In this document: one piece after another, positions 25,303 through 41,866 of the stretch
Layout of the letters: each line of letters starts with the position of its first letter
Numbering within the stretch: position 1 is the first letter of the stretch
Assembly: GCF_000002995.4 (NCBI RefSeq)
Contig: NW_025062479.1
Coordinates: forward strand, 5,697,221-5,761,220
DNA length: 64,000 nucleotides
Direction: 5' to 3'
Origin: Brugia malayi
Taxonomy: Eukaryota > Nematoda > Chromadorea > Rhabditida > Onchocercidae
The notes under the pieces: generated by a model
What the model saw: the letters and a program-made list of their open reading frames with translations, nothing else
What the model was told of the DNA's origin: nothing
The model's database searches: none
Program-made: the position numbers and the translations under genes

Positions 25303-25878
25303 ATTTGAAGTACTGCTGAATTTGTTACTGTATCGTTAATATGTAGTAATTATCAAAAAACCCTGTTCGGCTGAATTTGAACTGATTTTGTTATCTGTTA
25401 CACTGTTTGTTTTATCGCCATGCTTAATGATGTTAAGCCTGTGTTTTACTGCATTTCTGGTACAGTAGTTAATTGTTTGAAAGTAAAATTTGTTAATATA
25501 TTGTATTTCCTCTACATTCATTTTGTACAAGTAACACATCGAAATACTTATTTTACACCTTAATTTTGATAACTTTAGTGGTAGCTTATCAGTATATCAT
25601 TATGGACCAATCGTTTGTTAATCTTCTTAGGGCTGATTTAATTCTCGACGTTAATAAGTTTTTGAGGTCATCTAATTGCGGATTTTACCCATTTTTCCAA
25701 AATTCATCCAGTTATTTGAGAATTTCAGTCTTGCTTGCTGTTTTAAATATGTTAGAATATTCATTGTTTGCAAAGAATAACACTTGGACTGGTTTTCTTT
25801 TCTTTTTTTTTTTGAGAGAGAGAGAGAGAGAGACAGAGTTTGATGATACATGAGGAGAAATTGGTGGGCAGAAATAAT
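25303..25878 (+). other. NOG1-RRP8 intercistronic region
   Basis: 576 bases between the NOG1 stop and the RRP8 start on the same strand. It contains a (GA)n run at about 25815-25834. The sequence gtgggcag, ending at 25874, could be a trans-splice acceptor 4 bases before the RRP8 ATG, although its pyrimidine tract is poor. Confidence 0.5.
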
Positions 25879-28058
25879 ATGATTTCATCCAAGCAGGGAG
25901 ATGTCGATTACAGTGAAGAAGTGGAAACTTTGGTGACAATATTTGTTAGTTTTATTTTGTGTTATAATTATAGTGTGATGAATGGATGGAGTATAATATT
26001 GTATTGATTAGATGGGAGTTCGGTAATTAACCGTCCAGTAATGAATTAAGTTGTAGTTAAAATCGCAACAGCCAACTGTTGTTGGATTTAAGTGACCTTA
26101 AGTTTAGTCTTTCTAAATATTTCTCAACAGTTTGTTGTTTTGGCAGAAAAAACAGCATCGTCCATGGCGAAATAAAGTTCGGAAGAAAGCTGCTAAGGAA
26201 GCGAAAAGAAAACTGAAGAAAGAAAATGGTAAAATTATATGTATATATAATTTATATAAGGTGTCGTCAAAGAGCCATTAAATGCAGAGCTGTACGAATA
26301 CTTTTCTTCTTGCATTTATTTGTTCTTTTAGGTAATGAATACACCATCTCTTCAAGTGATGTGCAAATAATGAGAAAAAAGAGGAGAAGTAGAGTTAAGA
26401 GGATCAACTCTAACGGTTCAACTGAAAATGGCGCAATGAATAGACAAGAAATAAATGATAGAGAAGGGATTGGTTCCTCACTATTTCGATATATCAACGA
26501 GCAGTTATATACTATGAGTGGTGCGAAAGCTATGGAACTATTTCGAAAGGATCCACAGGCTTTTAAATTGTACCACAAAGGATATCAGAAACAGGTTTGC
26601 TAATGAGAATCATATGGAATTAATGCACAAATACTTGTGTCAATATATAATGTAAAAATTTTGTTGTTTAATAATTTATCCACCTCGATGAAAAGGATGC
26701 TAATTGTTTGAATACAAAGTACGATGTAGTTAATTTAATAGCTGATATGCTGTAGAGGTATTCCCGCAGTGATATAGTAAATCTATTGTATTTGGAAAAA
26801 ATTAAACTTTAGGCAATTATGCATGTTTAGAAAATGAGAATGGTATCTGAGGTTATTAAAGGGATCATTTATAGGCAAACAAATGGCCTTTTAATCCAGT
26901 TCGCATCATTATTCAATGGATAAAATCATTGAAGCATAATGGCTTAGTGATTGCTGATTTGGGATGTGGAAATGCAACAATTGCTGATGCACTGTCACAT
27001 ATAGCCACTGTACATTCATTCGATTTGGTTGCTGTGAATGATCGCGTTGTGGCGTGTGACATGTCCATGGTATGTTTGATCATGAGAATATTGGTTTTAT
27101 TGGTATAAGTAGTGTATAATAGGGGCTAGTAGTATAATAGTTTTCATTAATCTTCTATTATTGGGCATCTTTAAATTCATTACCAATTTATCGCTAACGT
27201 ATAGCAATATTACGCTTCACTTATTTTGCATTGAGCTGTTAGAAAAGAAGGCAATAATAATAAGTACACTATCCTCAACAAGTACAAACTTTAAAAGTTG
27301 AAATTGTTGCTTTAATTTAAAAGTTATCCCAGTGAGCATGATAAGACTTATGATGAAAAAAATATAACCTTAGATCATCAGAGTGATTCGAAGCACATAA
27401 CAAGTTAATATCAGGAGCAACTTTGAAAGTAGTTTCAATTATGTGAACATGCTCTAGACTCATCTAACTGTGTTCCTAATTCAACCTTTTTTCTAGCTGA
27501 AGTTTGTTTCCATTGATAAATAGTTTTGTGTAGGTCCCACTGTGTAATGAATCGGTGGATATTGTTATTTTTTGTCTTTCATTGATGGGGACTAATTTGA
27601 ACGAATATTTGATAGAAGCGAATCGAATATTGAAGAAAGGGTTTGTTATCGCTTCATATATTTTTAAATAATAACGTGAAAGTTTAATGCAGATTTGTCC
27701 TTCAAATTAATCATTTTTTTAAAAGAATCTGACTAATGTCTCTTTTCAGTGGTTTTTTGAAAATAGCCGAAATTGCGAGTCGATTTATAAGCTTAAAACG
27801 GTTCATTCACGCCGTAGCAAAAATGGGATTTGCTATTACTGGAAAGGTTCGTTGTTATTATATAGCGCCTGGATGATGAAAAAGAGTTTAATAGCAGTAA
27901 TACATTTCAAATAGTACACTTGTTATTTATTGAAAGATTTCTAGATGATGAAAGATGGTGGTTATTTTGTAATTTTGGAATTTATGAAAACTGGTAAAGT
28001 GGTGCAGAAACGACCTATTGGATTAATATTGAAGCCTTGTTTGTATAAAAAGCGGTAA
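25879..28058 (+). CDS. rrp-8: RRP8-like nucleolar rRNA adenine (m1A) methyltransferase
   Basis: RRP8 uses S-adenosylmethionine to make 1-methyladenosine in large-subunit rRNA and acts in the nucleolus. Seven exons: 25879-25932, 26147-26228, 26332-26594, 26875-27069, 27534-27640, 27750-27846, 27945-28058; 912 nt, 303 aa. The N-terminal ~80 residues are Lys/Arg-rich ([20 protein letters not shown]), typical of nucleolar targeting but far shorter than in the human protein (about 456 aa). The family signature RYINEQLYT...AMELF..DP.AF.LYH.GYQ.Q precedes the methyltransferase fold: motif [17 protein letters not shown] (~aa 155), CDMSMVPL and [14 protein letters not shown], then [13 protein letters not shown], and a C-terminal LKPCLYKKR like the family's QPCLYKRR. 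The first exon is the least certain part. In C. elegans, from memory, rrp-8 (T07A9.8) also lies next to nog-1 (T07A9.9). Confidence 0.93.
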
Positions 28059-28524
28059 TCCTTAAATTCTATGATGTTTGTCAGTGTGCTCTGTTTAATT
28101 ATGATCAAAATTCGCTGCACTACAGGATACCTTGTTAGTAAATTTATAGTGATTTTGGAATACCGTCGAATTGTATAACACTGATGTGTTGTTAGTCTAT
28201 TTTTATTGCTTTATATTCGTTACCTCTTTCCATAGTATAACGGATTTTTCTAGAATTTATCCATTATCTCTGTGATTTATTACGAATATTCTTTGTGTTG
28301 TAAATGAAAATTACTGCGAAAGATACTTTGCTGGGATACTGTCACGAAATAATATCGGATTGGAGTAATTTGTAGAGCCGAAAAGGAGGTACTTTGCAAA
28401 AATGATATGGTTGAGGTTAATATTTATTTTATTAAGAGGGAGATTATCGCTGATTCAAGTTATTTAAAAAATATATGCGAACTTACTGTTTCAGCTTCTG
28501 AGCCGAGACTTTAGGTCTTCTCAA
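28059..28524. other. RRP8 3' flank
   Basis: AT-rich sequence between the RRP8 stop codon and the GATA satellite. It probably includes the RRP8 3' UTR; no other gene is seen. Confidence 0.5.
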
Positions 28525-30734
<2,210 letters not shown>

Positions 30735-33334
30735 AAATCCTGTTGCATATAAAATTCAATTAAAATGGGCAGGAAATGTGCTTGTGATCAACAAAGAAAA
30801 CTGTGTTAAGGAAGATTTGATTAGCATAACAATTGAAATACGATTGATTATCAGATCAGAGACATTGCATGTGGTTTGGTTTGAACATTAAAGATAAGCA
30901 TGGTTGTGATAAAGATGAGAATTTAGTTAAAAGATTCGTGATAAACAAAAAAAAGATAGAAAATTCATCATGTTGACCATGGTAACATTTAATTAGTCGT
31001 ATTTTGTGTGGTGAATCATTTGGGTGAAATTTTCCAACACAAGTTTTTTTGGTTATTTAGCCATATTTGTTATAATTTATTTTGAGTTTCACGACAGATA
31101 CCACTCCGTAGATTATATTGATTGATAATTCATCAACAAGAAATTTTCCGAAAAAGAATTGATGACATTGAATTGAATATGCTTCTTTCCATTCAGAATA
31201 ATAATTTTTATAAGTAAGAAAGAAAGTATATTTTCAGTTTCTTCTTTGTGGTAGTAAGTGAAAAATTGTGTAAAATGAGTACAACAGTTTCAGCACTGAA
31301 ACTGTAAGACGATCACGCAGGTACATATCCTTCTGTCACATGCTTCGCTTAAAAGATTGTAATATCCACATTCTTCGCACGTTCATGCCATGTAGATGTA
31401 TGATTTGTTTGTAATTTTTTTGAAATTAATTTCTTCTAAGTATTGGTTTTTTTAAAGTGGTTATGGTTTGTTGCTCTAGTAAAAAGTACTGGGGTGCATT
31501 CATCAACGCATTTCATATACCTTAGAGAAGGAAATATGGTTGATCATTAATTTTATAGATTTTTAGCAACTAATTTCTCGAAATGTGTTTATGTTTATTT
31601 CAATTATAAAAGCACAATATTCATTTTCTAACGCGAAAAATCTGCTGGTATTAATAATCATGGCCGTGATCTTTAGAAAGTCTATTGGAGGTGCAACTAT
31701 TTGTGAGAAATTTATCGTTAAAAGACCACATGATTCGACAAATCAAAATATGAGGAGAACAAGAAAGAGAAATTAAAAATGGTTTAAGACATGTGATGGA
31801 CATGTTTCGCGAAATTTAATATAAATAAGATGGAGACAAATTCCATGAAGTAATCAAATATAAGAACTGCTAAATTGAGATTATTATTTGATATTGTTGA
31901 GCACGAACAGGTTAGATATTGTTCAGTAAGCTTATCGCTCGTTCAAATTGTTGGTATTTCGTATGCTCAAGTTACTGATTTGAACTGTTTCAGTAATCAA
32001 GTCAATGCCTTTCAAATTGAACTAGTGCACAATATTGAAAGCTCTGGAAATTGATCCTATATTCTCTGATTCATGGTTCGTTTACCATCCAAAAGTTCTA
32101 AAAGTGAAAGTGTCAAGACTAACAGTTATTTCACTAAGAATATTGAATTTATAACAGTAAAGTTTTATCCATTTTTCTGTTGCTCATACTGTTATTCACA
32201 GTTGAATTCACACTGACCATTAGAGAACCATCTACTTGCATAAACTGACCTGCTAACATTCTAAATTGTTTTCAAGACATTTAATTTTACAAAACAAATT
32301 TCATTGCTTAACTGGTTAAAAAGATTTGTGCTATATCCTCACTTATTGCTGTTACTAGGATATAGTTAATAGTAATTGATTGATTGATAGTAATATTAAA
32401 ACATACTACATTGAAGCACCACTTCAAGAAATCCAGTGTTTATTATGGGAAATTATTTTAACAGTTTATGCCAATATCACTTTTTTTTCAAGTGAAATTA
32501 CAAAGCAGCTGTTTGCAGAGTAGTTGAATGTAGATAATTATTAGTTGGAATTAAGAAACTATTTATGCAATTTGTTTGGAACTTATTTTTCAAATTAAGG
32601 ATAAGTGCTGGTGGAGGGAGGGCGGGGAAATTCAGAAATAGGAATTTCGAAAAAATATGCCAAGTATGAAAGACAGTGATTGTTGTAGGCAACTAGGCAT
32701 TCTCATTGGTAGATTAACGGAATTGATTTATATCACTTCAATGGATCAATTCTGTTTACATCAAAGACGGCTTGAGGGATAATGGAAAATAATACAAAGG
32801 TTTGAAATGCAGTAAGTTCTACTCACTCAAGCAAAGGCGCATTTAAGTTTGTAATGTAATCCATTTCTCCTTTTTCTTCCTCTTCGCTTCTCACTTTCCA
32901 ATTTCTTTATTCAGAATTCCTAGAAAATGAGCACTACTGATTGGCTATGTAAATACACTTCAGTACCGTAACATCTATTCGTATCGTCTCTGAACCCATT
33001 AGAATTCCTTTCTGTCTTTCTCTCTCTCACATACTCTTTCCTCATGTGGACAAGAGGACTAGAAAGTCATTTCAAGGTAAAAATTAGCCGCGTGAGAATC
33101 TTTTAAAGACATAAGACGCGTCTCCCAACACTCGCATCAATTGAATTCAATGATTTGAATCATCGAATCCCCCATTAATGGCCATGCATCATCAAACAAC
33201 AGTTAACAAAATCCAAAACGGTTCGATAACCTCACTGCTAGCATACTCCTCATCCGGAATTTCGCTCATCCAAAAAATCCGAGTTGAATGTAGTGAATCT
33301 AGATAATAATTCAATATCAGCACCTAATTTCCGA
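30735..33334. other. Upstream region of the NK-2 homeobox gene
   Basis: About 2.6 kb with no supported gene. A pyrimidine-rich run lies at about 33009-33045. The region probably contains promoter elements, and possibly an upstream exon, of the homeobox gene starting at 33335. Open frames at 31585-31776 and 32498-32692 look like chance. Confidence 0.45.
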
Positions 33335-34581
<1,247 letters not shown>

Positions 34582-35399
34582 TGAATTCGTTATAATGTTT
34601 CTTTTCTCAAATTTTATTCCCCATTCTCAGTCATTTTTTCCTGATAACGCCATCTGCAAGACTTTTCTAATGTAGAAATCATTTATAGATTATTTCCATT
34701 GTGTTCCGATAAAATTTGTGCAAAATAAAAGTTTTTCGTGGAGAAGAAAAGAGGATGAAACAGAAGAAAGAAAATTAAGGATTTACAGCAATACATAAGA
34801 GAGGTCATAACTGAATTAAGATTTTGCTGAGAATGACTTTTGCAACTTATTTAGTTATTGAATTTGTTAACATATCTATTATTGTAAATGGCACTGCTGT
34901 GGGCATTTTTATAAAGAAACTTAACCAGGCAGATATTCTGTTCAATACTTTTGAAAACCTTTTAGATGACTAGAAATTTTTGCAATGGCAATGGCATGCA
35001 TTTTAAAACACTTCCTATGCTATTAAGGCAATCTGAACCCATTCAACTTCAGTAATTATGTGAAGGAAAGGATAACTGAGAAGATGCAAAGAAAAATACG
35101 AAACTTAATGAAGGAACAAGATAAAGACTTAGTTACTTAACGTTTCTCAACTTCACCTTATTTTCGAAAGGTAATATAACAAGAAATAAAACTCGAGCCG
35201 AAATTAGGAAATTAGAAAAAAAATTGGAAAATGAAACGAAATGAAATGGAGTGCGAAAATGGTAAATGGAGCATCAGTTGAGGAAGAAGTGGAAAAGAGG
35301 GTTGACATACTTGAACTAGAAAATGTTTTGAGCTTTCTAAAACAATTTTGCTTGCCATTTTCAACTAATCACTTGTTTACTTATAGAAGAAAAAACCAG
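34582..35399. other. Convergent intergenic gap between the two homeobox genes
   Basis: 818 bases between the stop codons of the plus-strand NK-2 gene and the minus-strand TLX-type gene. An aataaa signal occurs on the plus strand at about 34724. No other gene is seen, although short chance frames exist. Confidence 0.55.
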
Positions 35400-37482
35400 T
35401 TAAAGCATTATATCAGGTCTGGCAAAAAAGCATTTTGAGTAACAAGACATCATCTTGACTTTCTTTTTGCCTTCGGATTCTCTTTTTTCTGCTTCTTGCC
35501 GTCTGCAATAATGCATGTGTTTCATTTTTCGGACATTTTCCATTTATTAATTCCAAGGGAAGAATATAACTGCTTACTTTAAATCCTCTTATTTTTCCTT
35601 AGTGTGGATATTAGAATTTATTACTAACAAGAAGTTCAATTTCAGAAAAGAAAATTCTCTTATGATCATCAGACAGCTAAATAACTATAGAAACAACATC
35701 AACCCATTCAGCAACGAAATTATTTTAAACACAGTTAAAAGCTGTAACACTAAGGTAATTTACAAATGTTTCAGTAATTTTATAGAACAAAAAAAAGTTG
35801 AGCATTAAAATTCAGAAGACACTGCATTTCAAGATGGGAAGTCCACTCATAACTTGTCAGACCGTTAATTTGGCACCACACGAAATATAAAACTGCTTTT
35901 TTTTATTTTTTGAAATTTACCTCCATTTTGTACGTCTGTTTTGAAACCACGTTTTAACTTGAATGTCGCTCATTTTTAGCTGATTGGCCAAGTTCACTCT
36001 TTCGGTACTTGCTAAATACTTCTGCGCTAGAAATCTGGATTCCAGTGATTCTACCTTAAATTTAAAAAGACCTATTGTGATTTAAAAAAATGTTCAACAA
36101 ATAGTGTCGAGTAGCAAAATGAATTTTAATATGTGCATTTAAGTAGCGAATGATAACTGGATAGGAAATATTCAAATTGATATCCTTATTTGACTGATAT
36201 AATTAGCACAATAGGAATTGAATGCATCAAACTGCTTAAAATTGGAGTAAATGCTAGTGAAAGTACTTTCAGTAAATTTATCATTTCAGCAGGAGAGAGA
36301 TTATTAAAACAAAGTATCCAGTGATTTGGTTTTGTGCACTTCTTCCTGAAGTATTTTTATGCGCATGAACAATAACGAGCAGAAGACTTGGACTTGATGC
36401 TGCACGCCATAAAAGCGATATGTTTAGAATCCATTTTTAAGCTTTCATCAATTTGAGTCGTTCTATTTCTCTGGCCAACTTGCTTCGGATTTTCAGTTTG
36501 TTTTCTAGGAATACGCTGTTTTGTATTGATATTACTTATCTGTTGTCAGTTCTTTACGTAAGATTTTCAAAGTGATCTTTTGTGCAATATTTGAACATGT
36601 AGCATTAAGACAAGTGACTGTACGAAATTTTGTAGCGTGTTTTTATTAAAACGATATCACTGAAATATAAAAAAATTTATGATATTATATTGAAAAATAG
36701 ACCTGTTTTCTGGTAAAGAATGCACGCGGTTTCTTGCGCCTTGCTGGAATTCGATTCTGGTAAGAATGCCTGGTATGTCGTAGTGTTATGGAACTTTTTC
36801 GTCGATTGGTTTTTTGTGACTCTACTGAATCGCTTCCTGTACTATCAGTAGTCGAGGATTTGAAAGATGTAATAATAATTGGGAGTGATGAAGAATTTCT
36901 AACTGAACAAAATCCAACACGCTCGTGATTTACATTGCTGTGTGATACAGTTTGCTTGTTGTCAGAAGTTTTTATAATTTTAGAACTAGACAAGTCGGAA
37001 TGGAAGGAAAAATTTGAAGAATTTACAGACAGCATTCTAAATTTTATGTCGGGTAAATTGAACAGGTTATTAAATTCGTTAGAATGAGCAAATTGATTCC
37101 ACATATCTACCGAAGTAGAAGCAAATCCGTATCGTACCGGTGAGTACTGTATGAAAAAAGGATTATAGCGACAATAATTCTGAACTGTACTAATAATGGA
37201 TTGTGATGGATTATCGATAAATTTGCAGTGATTAATAGAGGGAAGTATAGATGTAATTTCGAGTGCAGCAGTTTTTATGTTTTGACAAGGAAAGTGATAT
37301 GGAGCTATAGAAATAATATCAGGACATTCAGGCAAGCAGCTTTGATCATAGTTTTTTCTTGGAAGATCACTTTTGGAACTTGATCGCTCCGATTCGGAAA
37401 TTTTCAATTGTTCATCATCACCACCCAAAATAGTCTGGATAGCGAACGGTAATTTATTGGTTGACACAGTAGCAATGGACAT
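35400..37482 (-). CDS. TLX/Hox11-class homeodomain transcription factor
   Basis: Exons in transcript order: 37482-36703, 36054-35921, 35502-35400; 1,017 nt, 338 aa, phases consistent. The start ATG is preceded by a longer open frame, but it gives an N-terminus MSIATVS followed by [11 protein letters not shown], an engrailed-homology-1-type repressor motif (F-x-I-x-x-I-L) as found in TLX proteins. The homeodomain (~aa 247-306) begins [13 protein letters not shown] and continues [19 protein letters not shown]. Its recognition helix [16 protein letters not shown] carries Thr at position 47, the TLX hallmark. The last intron falls inside TKW-R|R, and the last exon adds RRQEAEKRE, matching the RRQTAEERE that follows the TLX homeodomain. 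The predicted role is DNA-binding repression in neural or mesodermal cell fate. The C-terminus after the homeodomain is short (~30 aa). Confidence 0.87.
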
Positions 37483-38662
37483 AACAGAAAATAATAGAAG
37501 GAAGTCAGAAACAAGTAACAAATAAGTTTACAAATGATATGATCTAAATGCATGGATTATGAATGATAAGCATTAGATGGGATAAAACGCATCACAACCA
37601 AATTTGCCGCTAACTAATCGATTTTTCAAACAATAGCTCATTTGTTTTTTTCTTTTTTTTTTTTGTCTATTACACTGAATGGTAACAAAGATATATAAAA
37701 TGAGATCACTCTGAATTTTAAGCATTTTTCACTAAGCTAAGAGTGAACACTGACCAAACTTAGGAAGTCTTGGAATTTATGAAACTTGGGATGTATTTTA
37801 CCAAAATCGAAAATAGACAATCATAAAAACACAACGCACATCATGGCACGATACCTAATATTTTATGTCATAACAGTGAATGATGAGGTCAAAAACCAAA
37901 AATATTGTTTTTCAAAAATTTATTTAAATGAAAATAGAGGAAATTGTAACATCTAGCTATCTAACATGCATATGTTAAAAACATCTTTACCTAAGCGAGA
38001 AATATAAACTCCCATTGAGAAAATTAACTTAATTAACAAGAAATTTGTCCACACCATCCGCTTTTCTAAACAGCTATCCATTTAACAAAATTAAACTTAG
38101 CGATTTGTTAATAGTTGCCATTTATAGACAGACCATTGCACCAATATTCTTCATATCACAATCCTTCTGCTATTCTCATCAATCTTACAAATATTTCTTG
38201 ATTTCAGCTTTTCAAAATAAAAAGTCAAAAGATTCAAAAAGATATAACAAACAATGTGCAAGATGAGGAAGAAATTAAATAACTAATGATTATTTGCAAA
38301 AATTAAAAATAAGGATACATATTCACTACGTGTTTAGTACATACTCTTTAGTATCAGCACAGAAAAAAAAAAACTATTCAGTAGTCTCAAAGTTCTATTA
38401 TGTTTGAATAAGTGATGGTCAATACTATTATTCTAAGCTGCATCTTGTCTGTCGTTAAAACTCTAAACCTTTTTTAACCTTTTCCGTTTTATGACGCCAT
38501 CAAATGCAGAAATAAATGATCAAAGGAATTAGTTTTTAATCACTCATCATAACATCTGAATTTTTACGCATATAGAGAAATTTTGATACCAACTGAATAT
38601 ATTATATAGTAGTGCTTTTCGTAATTTCCAGTCTTTAAGGAATGTTTCTTCAAATTAATTGA

Positions 38663-38698
38663 ATTGGAGAACTGCAGTAAATTGGAGAACTGCAGTAA
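38663..38698. repeat. 18-bp tandem duplication
   Basis: The word attggagaactgcagtaa occurs at 38663-38680 and directly again at 38681-38698. Confidence 0.85.
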
Positions 38699-41600
38699 AA
38701 AAATAATGTAATATGTAAAAAAAAACTGAGTTAATTACTTTGACTTACAAGACCTAAAGAATTGTTTTTGATCCACAATTTTTTTTCATCAATCTCGCAT
38801 AAAGAAAATCCGAAAATACATTAGGAGCGACGACTATTTTCTGTTATCCCTTTTTTCACTTCACACGATTTATAAGACTTAAAATATTTTCGGAGCTACA
38901 ATAGACAAGGTCTGTTCTGTATAAGATCTACTAAGGAAAAATGTTTTACATATAAAATGGTGAATTGGAGGTAGGCAAACTTTCATCTTATTCATAGTAT
39001 TTTTCCGAAAATATCCCAAATCTCGCAGATTATTTGAAATGGATGGTGTGATACTGAAGTTGGCATCGCTATTAATGAATGATCACAAGTGTAACTGGAC
39101 TATCATTTCTTTCATTTACGGCAATATGAGAGCAATGGTGTAAACATATCATTAAGGTGAACTCGGATGTGCTGCTGAACGTTTAGAGCTTCAACAAAAG
39201 ATAAATTAAAAGAATGATTTGAAGGCCTTTGCTGGCCTCAAAGATCTTTTACCCTTATGACATGTAGTTATATAACAATAAGGAAATACATTAATAACGT
39301 ATTGTGCTGATCTTTTTAATAGCTTGGATCGAAGGACAATTTGAAAAAATCTATCAATTAGTTAGAAATGAATCACATACTAATGTGGAAACTAATAAAA
39401 ACTAATAATGAATGATGAAGGAAATTTACTCTTTGATAATTTTCTTATTTTGGTTAATTCAAAAAATCCTGGTTATTTCTTATACATAAGATAAATATAT
39501 AGCTAAACTTGGAAGCAGTGTACCCACACAAAAAGAAACTTGGCAGAAAAAAGGGAGGTGGAAGATGGCAGTTTTTATCTTTGGATTCGAAAAAGCTAAA
39601 GAATAGACAAGTTCTATGTCGTTTAGATCATGTATGCATTGCAGAAATTTTAAGAGAAGAATTATTAAAAAAGCCCAAACAATCTATGGGGGTAGCAATG
39701 TTGTAAAGGTATTGTTTTACAGAACTATGATTTTAAAAAGCTAAATTAAAGAAATGTTAAGGAAATTGGTGAAAAAAGGTCGTTATAAGTGTTGGGCTGT
39801 AGTTTACTATTGGTTCTGGAAAATTATGGGATAATTAGTTGCAACTTTACTTATAGATTATGGCCATGAACGCCCTCTACGTGTACCTTATTTGTGAAGA
39901 AAGAGAGAGAGGAGAAAAAAAAAAGGAAAAGAATTTAACAGTTAATTAAAAAGACGAACCAAAGCAGAAAAAAGCAATGATTTTTACTTTCTATAATAAA
40001 AAATTAAAGTCTTTTCGACATCGTCTCAGTAAATCATCGACGAAAAAGGAATCGTTTTTAATGATGGCCTTTTGTACCTCTTTAGAATGAGATAGGTGTG
40101 CGTACCGCAATTACACCTACAGTATCATTGAAATTGTCATCGTGTCCATAAGGAAGCTGCAAATATCGTCATACTGTAAATTCTGGAGGAATAATTATCA
40201 ATTTGATACTGTTAGATTATCACCTGGAACCAAGTTGCTCTTATCGATTAATGCTTCAAATGGAGACTGTCCTGTGGAATTGGTAATTGTTTTCCTTATC
40301 TTGATTGGCACTAATCTCTCATCTTTCTCTCGACATCGTAAAACAAATCTTCGCTTTACAAATCCGTTTAGAGATTAACTTATTAAAAAGTTAGGATTAA
40401 AGCCACTTAAAACCATATTTTATGCGGTAAGGGCTTCTTAAATTTATTGAAAGAAAAATGATATTTATAAAGTTTCTGGTTGAAATTAGTAATAAAGCGA
40501 ATTTCTCCCCAAGTTTCTCGAAAACAGATACTGAATAATAAAAAGTGGTTTAATGTAAGTCTAAAATGGTGCAAATAAAAACAAATAACTCAAGACAGCA
40601 GTGTCAGGCAATATTATAGTGATTATGGTAACGTATGAGGAAGGATTGAAAAAGAGATTCTTTGGAATTAATTACGTATTATTCTTATTTAATCTCTCGA
40701 TACCATTCACCAACTCATGCATATTTGCAAATTATTTTGTAGTGCTGCATAAATCGTGCCAAAAGTTTCACACCTTAATACATTTTATTTATTCAATAAA
40801 AAATTGTTAAATATTAAACTATAATCTGTAGCACTATAAAGTTTTGATGAAAGCATGTTTGCATGTCTTACGAAATGCTACCAGAAATAACGGTACTTCC
40901 CAATATAAGTGTTGTTAGTCTTTCTTAACTTTTAGCGCACATATTACTTCTTTTATCAATATAATCCAAACCGTTCATAACCATAAGATTTCAACAAATT
41001 TTCTCAAGCTGTATTTATTCGATTTAATATATATTCTGGCATACTGCAAGGTTCTCAAAAAAGGATAATGTTAATTGCAATCAATGAATCATATATAATA
41101 AATTCTACAACTTCGGAAGAGCTGCTGACAATAACCGACAAATAATCATAACAGTATCAGATAATGCACCGTAGAAAGTTATTTAATAATTCCAGTGAAG
41201 TTTCAGTTAGCGGTTATACAGGACAATATATGAACTACAAATCACTACAGATTTTTCAAGTATTCTGAGTTCAGAAATTTAATTTCATGCAATTGATAAT
41301 GCATATTTCTTCTTTGCGTTTATTTTATAGAAAGTTGCTTTCCTTTTTAAATTAAAAACCATAACTGAATGCAATTAAGATTGATCGTAGCCAATGAATT
41401 TCAAGTTAGTATGTCGAGAATTCATCCAAATTGGTAGCTGTCCTAATCTGACTAATCAGCAGATCTGCCAATGCCAATAGATTTTAACTCAATCCTTTTT
41501 TTGTGAATTACACATGCATCTGAGGATTCTGATTGCAACCCATGATTCATAATTACTAACATGAGCAAAAAAAGAAAGAAATAGTGAAGATAACAGCTAA

Positions 41601-41822
41601 TGATGTAAAATATGTATGAAAGGAAGATCAGAAATGAAGTTTGAGTTTTTCTATACTAAAATGTGAAATGTGAAATTCTCCTTTATGATCACAGAAATGC
41701 ATTTTAGGTAATAAAAGGCCGTAGCAGAAATGAAATTGCGAGCAGAGAATTGTTTTAATAGGCGTAGCATAAAGTCGACATTTAATTGAGCGACATGAAG
41801 GAGTAAATAGTTGTCTCGGTGT

Positions 41823-41866
41823 GGGGAAACATGACGAGTGTCTATCTTCATTCTTCATGTTTCCCC
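41823..41866. other. Perfect 12-bp inverted repeat (hairpin)
   Basis: The arm ggggaaacatga at 41823-41834 is complementary to tcatgtttcccc at 41855-41866, with a 20-base loop. The arms are too short for a typical microRNA precursor unless pairing extends with mismatches. Confidence 0.7.

Noticed and set aside
33180..33306. Plus-strand frame starting with an ATG at 33180, before the NK-2 gene
   Set aside because: It ends in a stop (33304-33306) in a different frame from the first homeobox exon, and no donor joins it cleanly. It could be a 5' UTR upstream frame.
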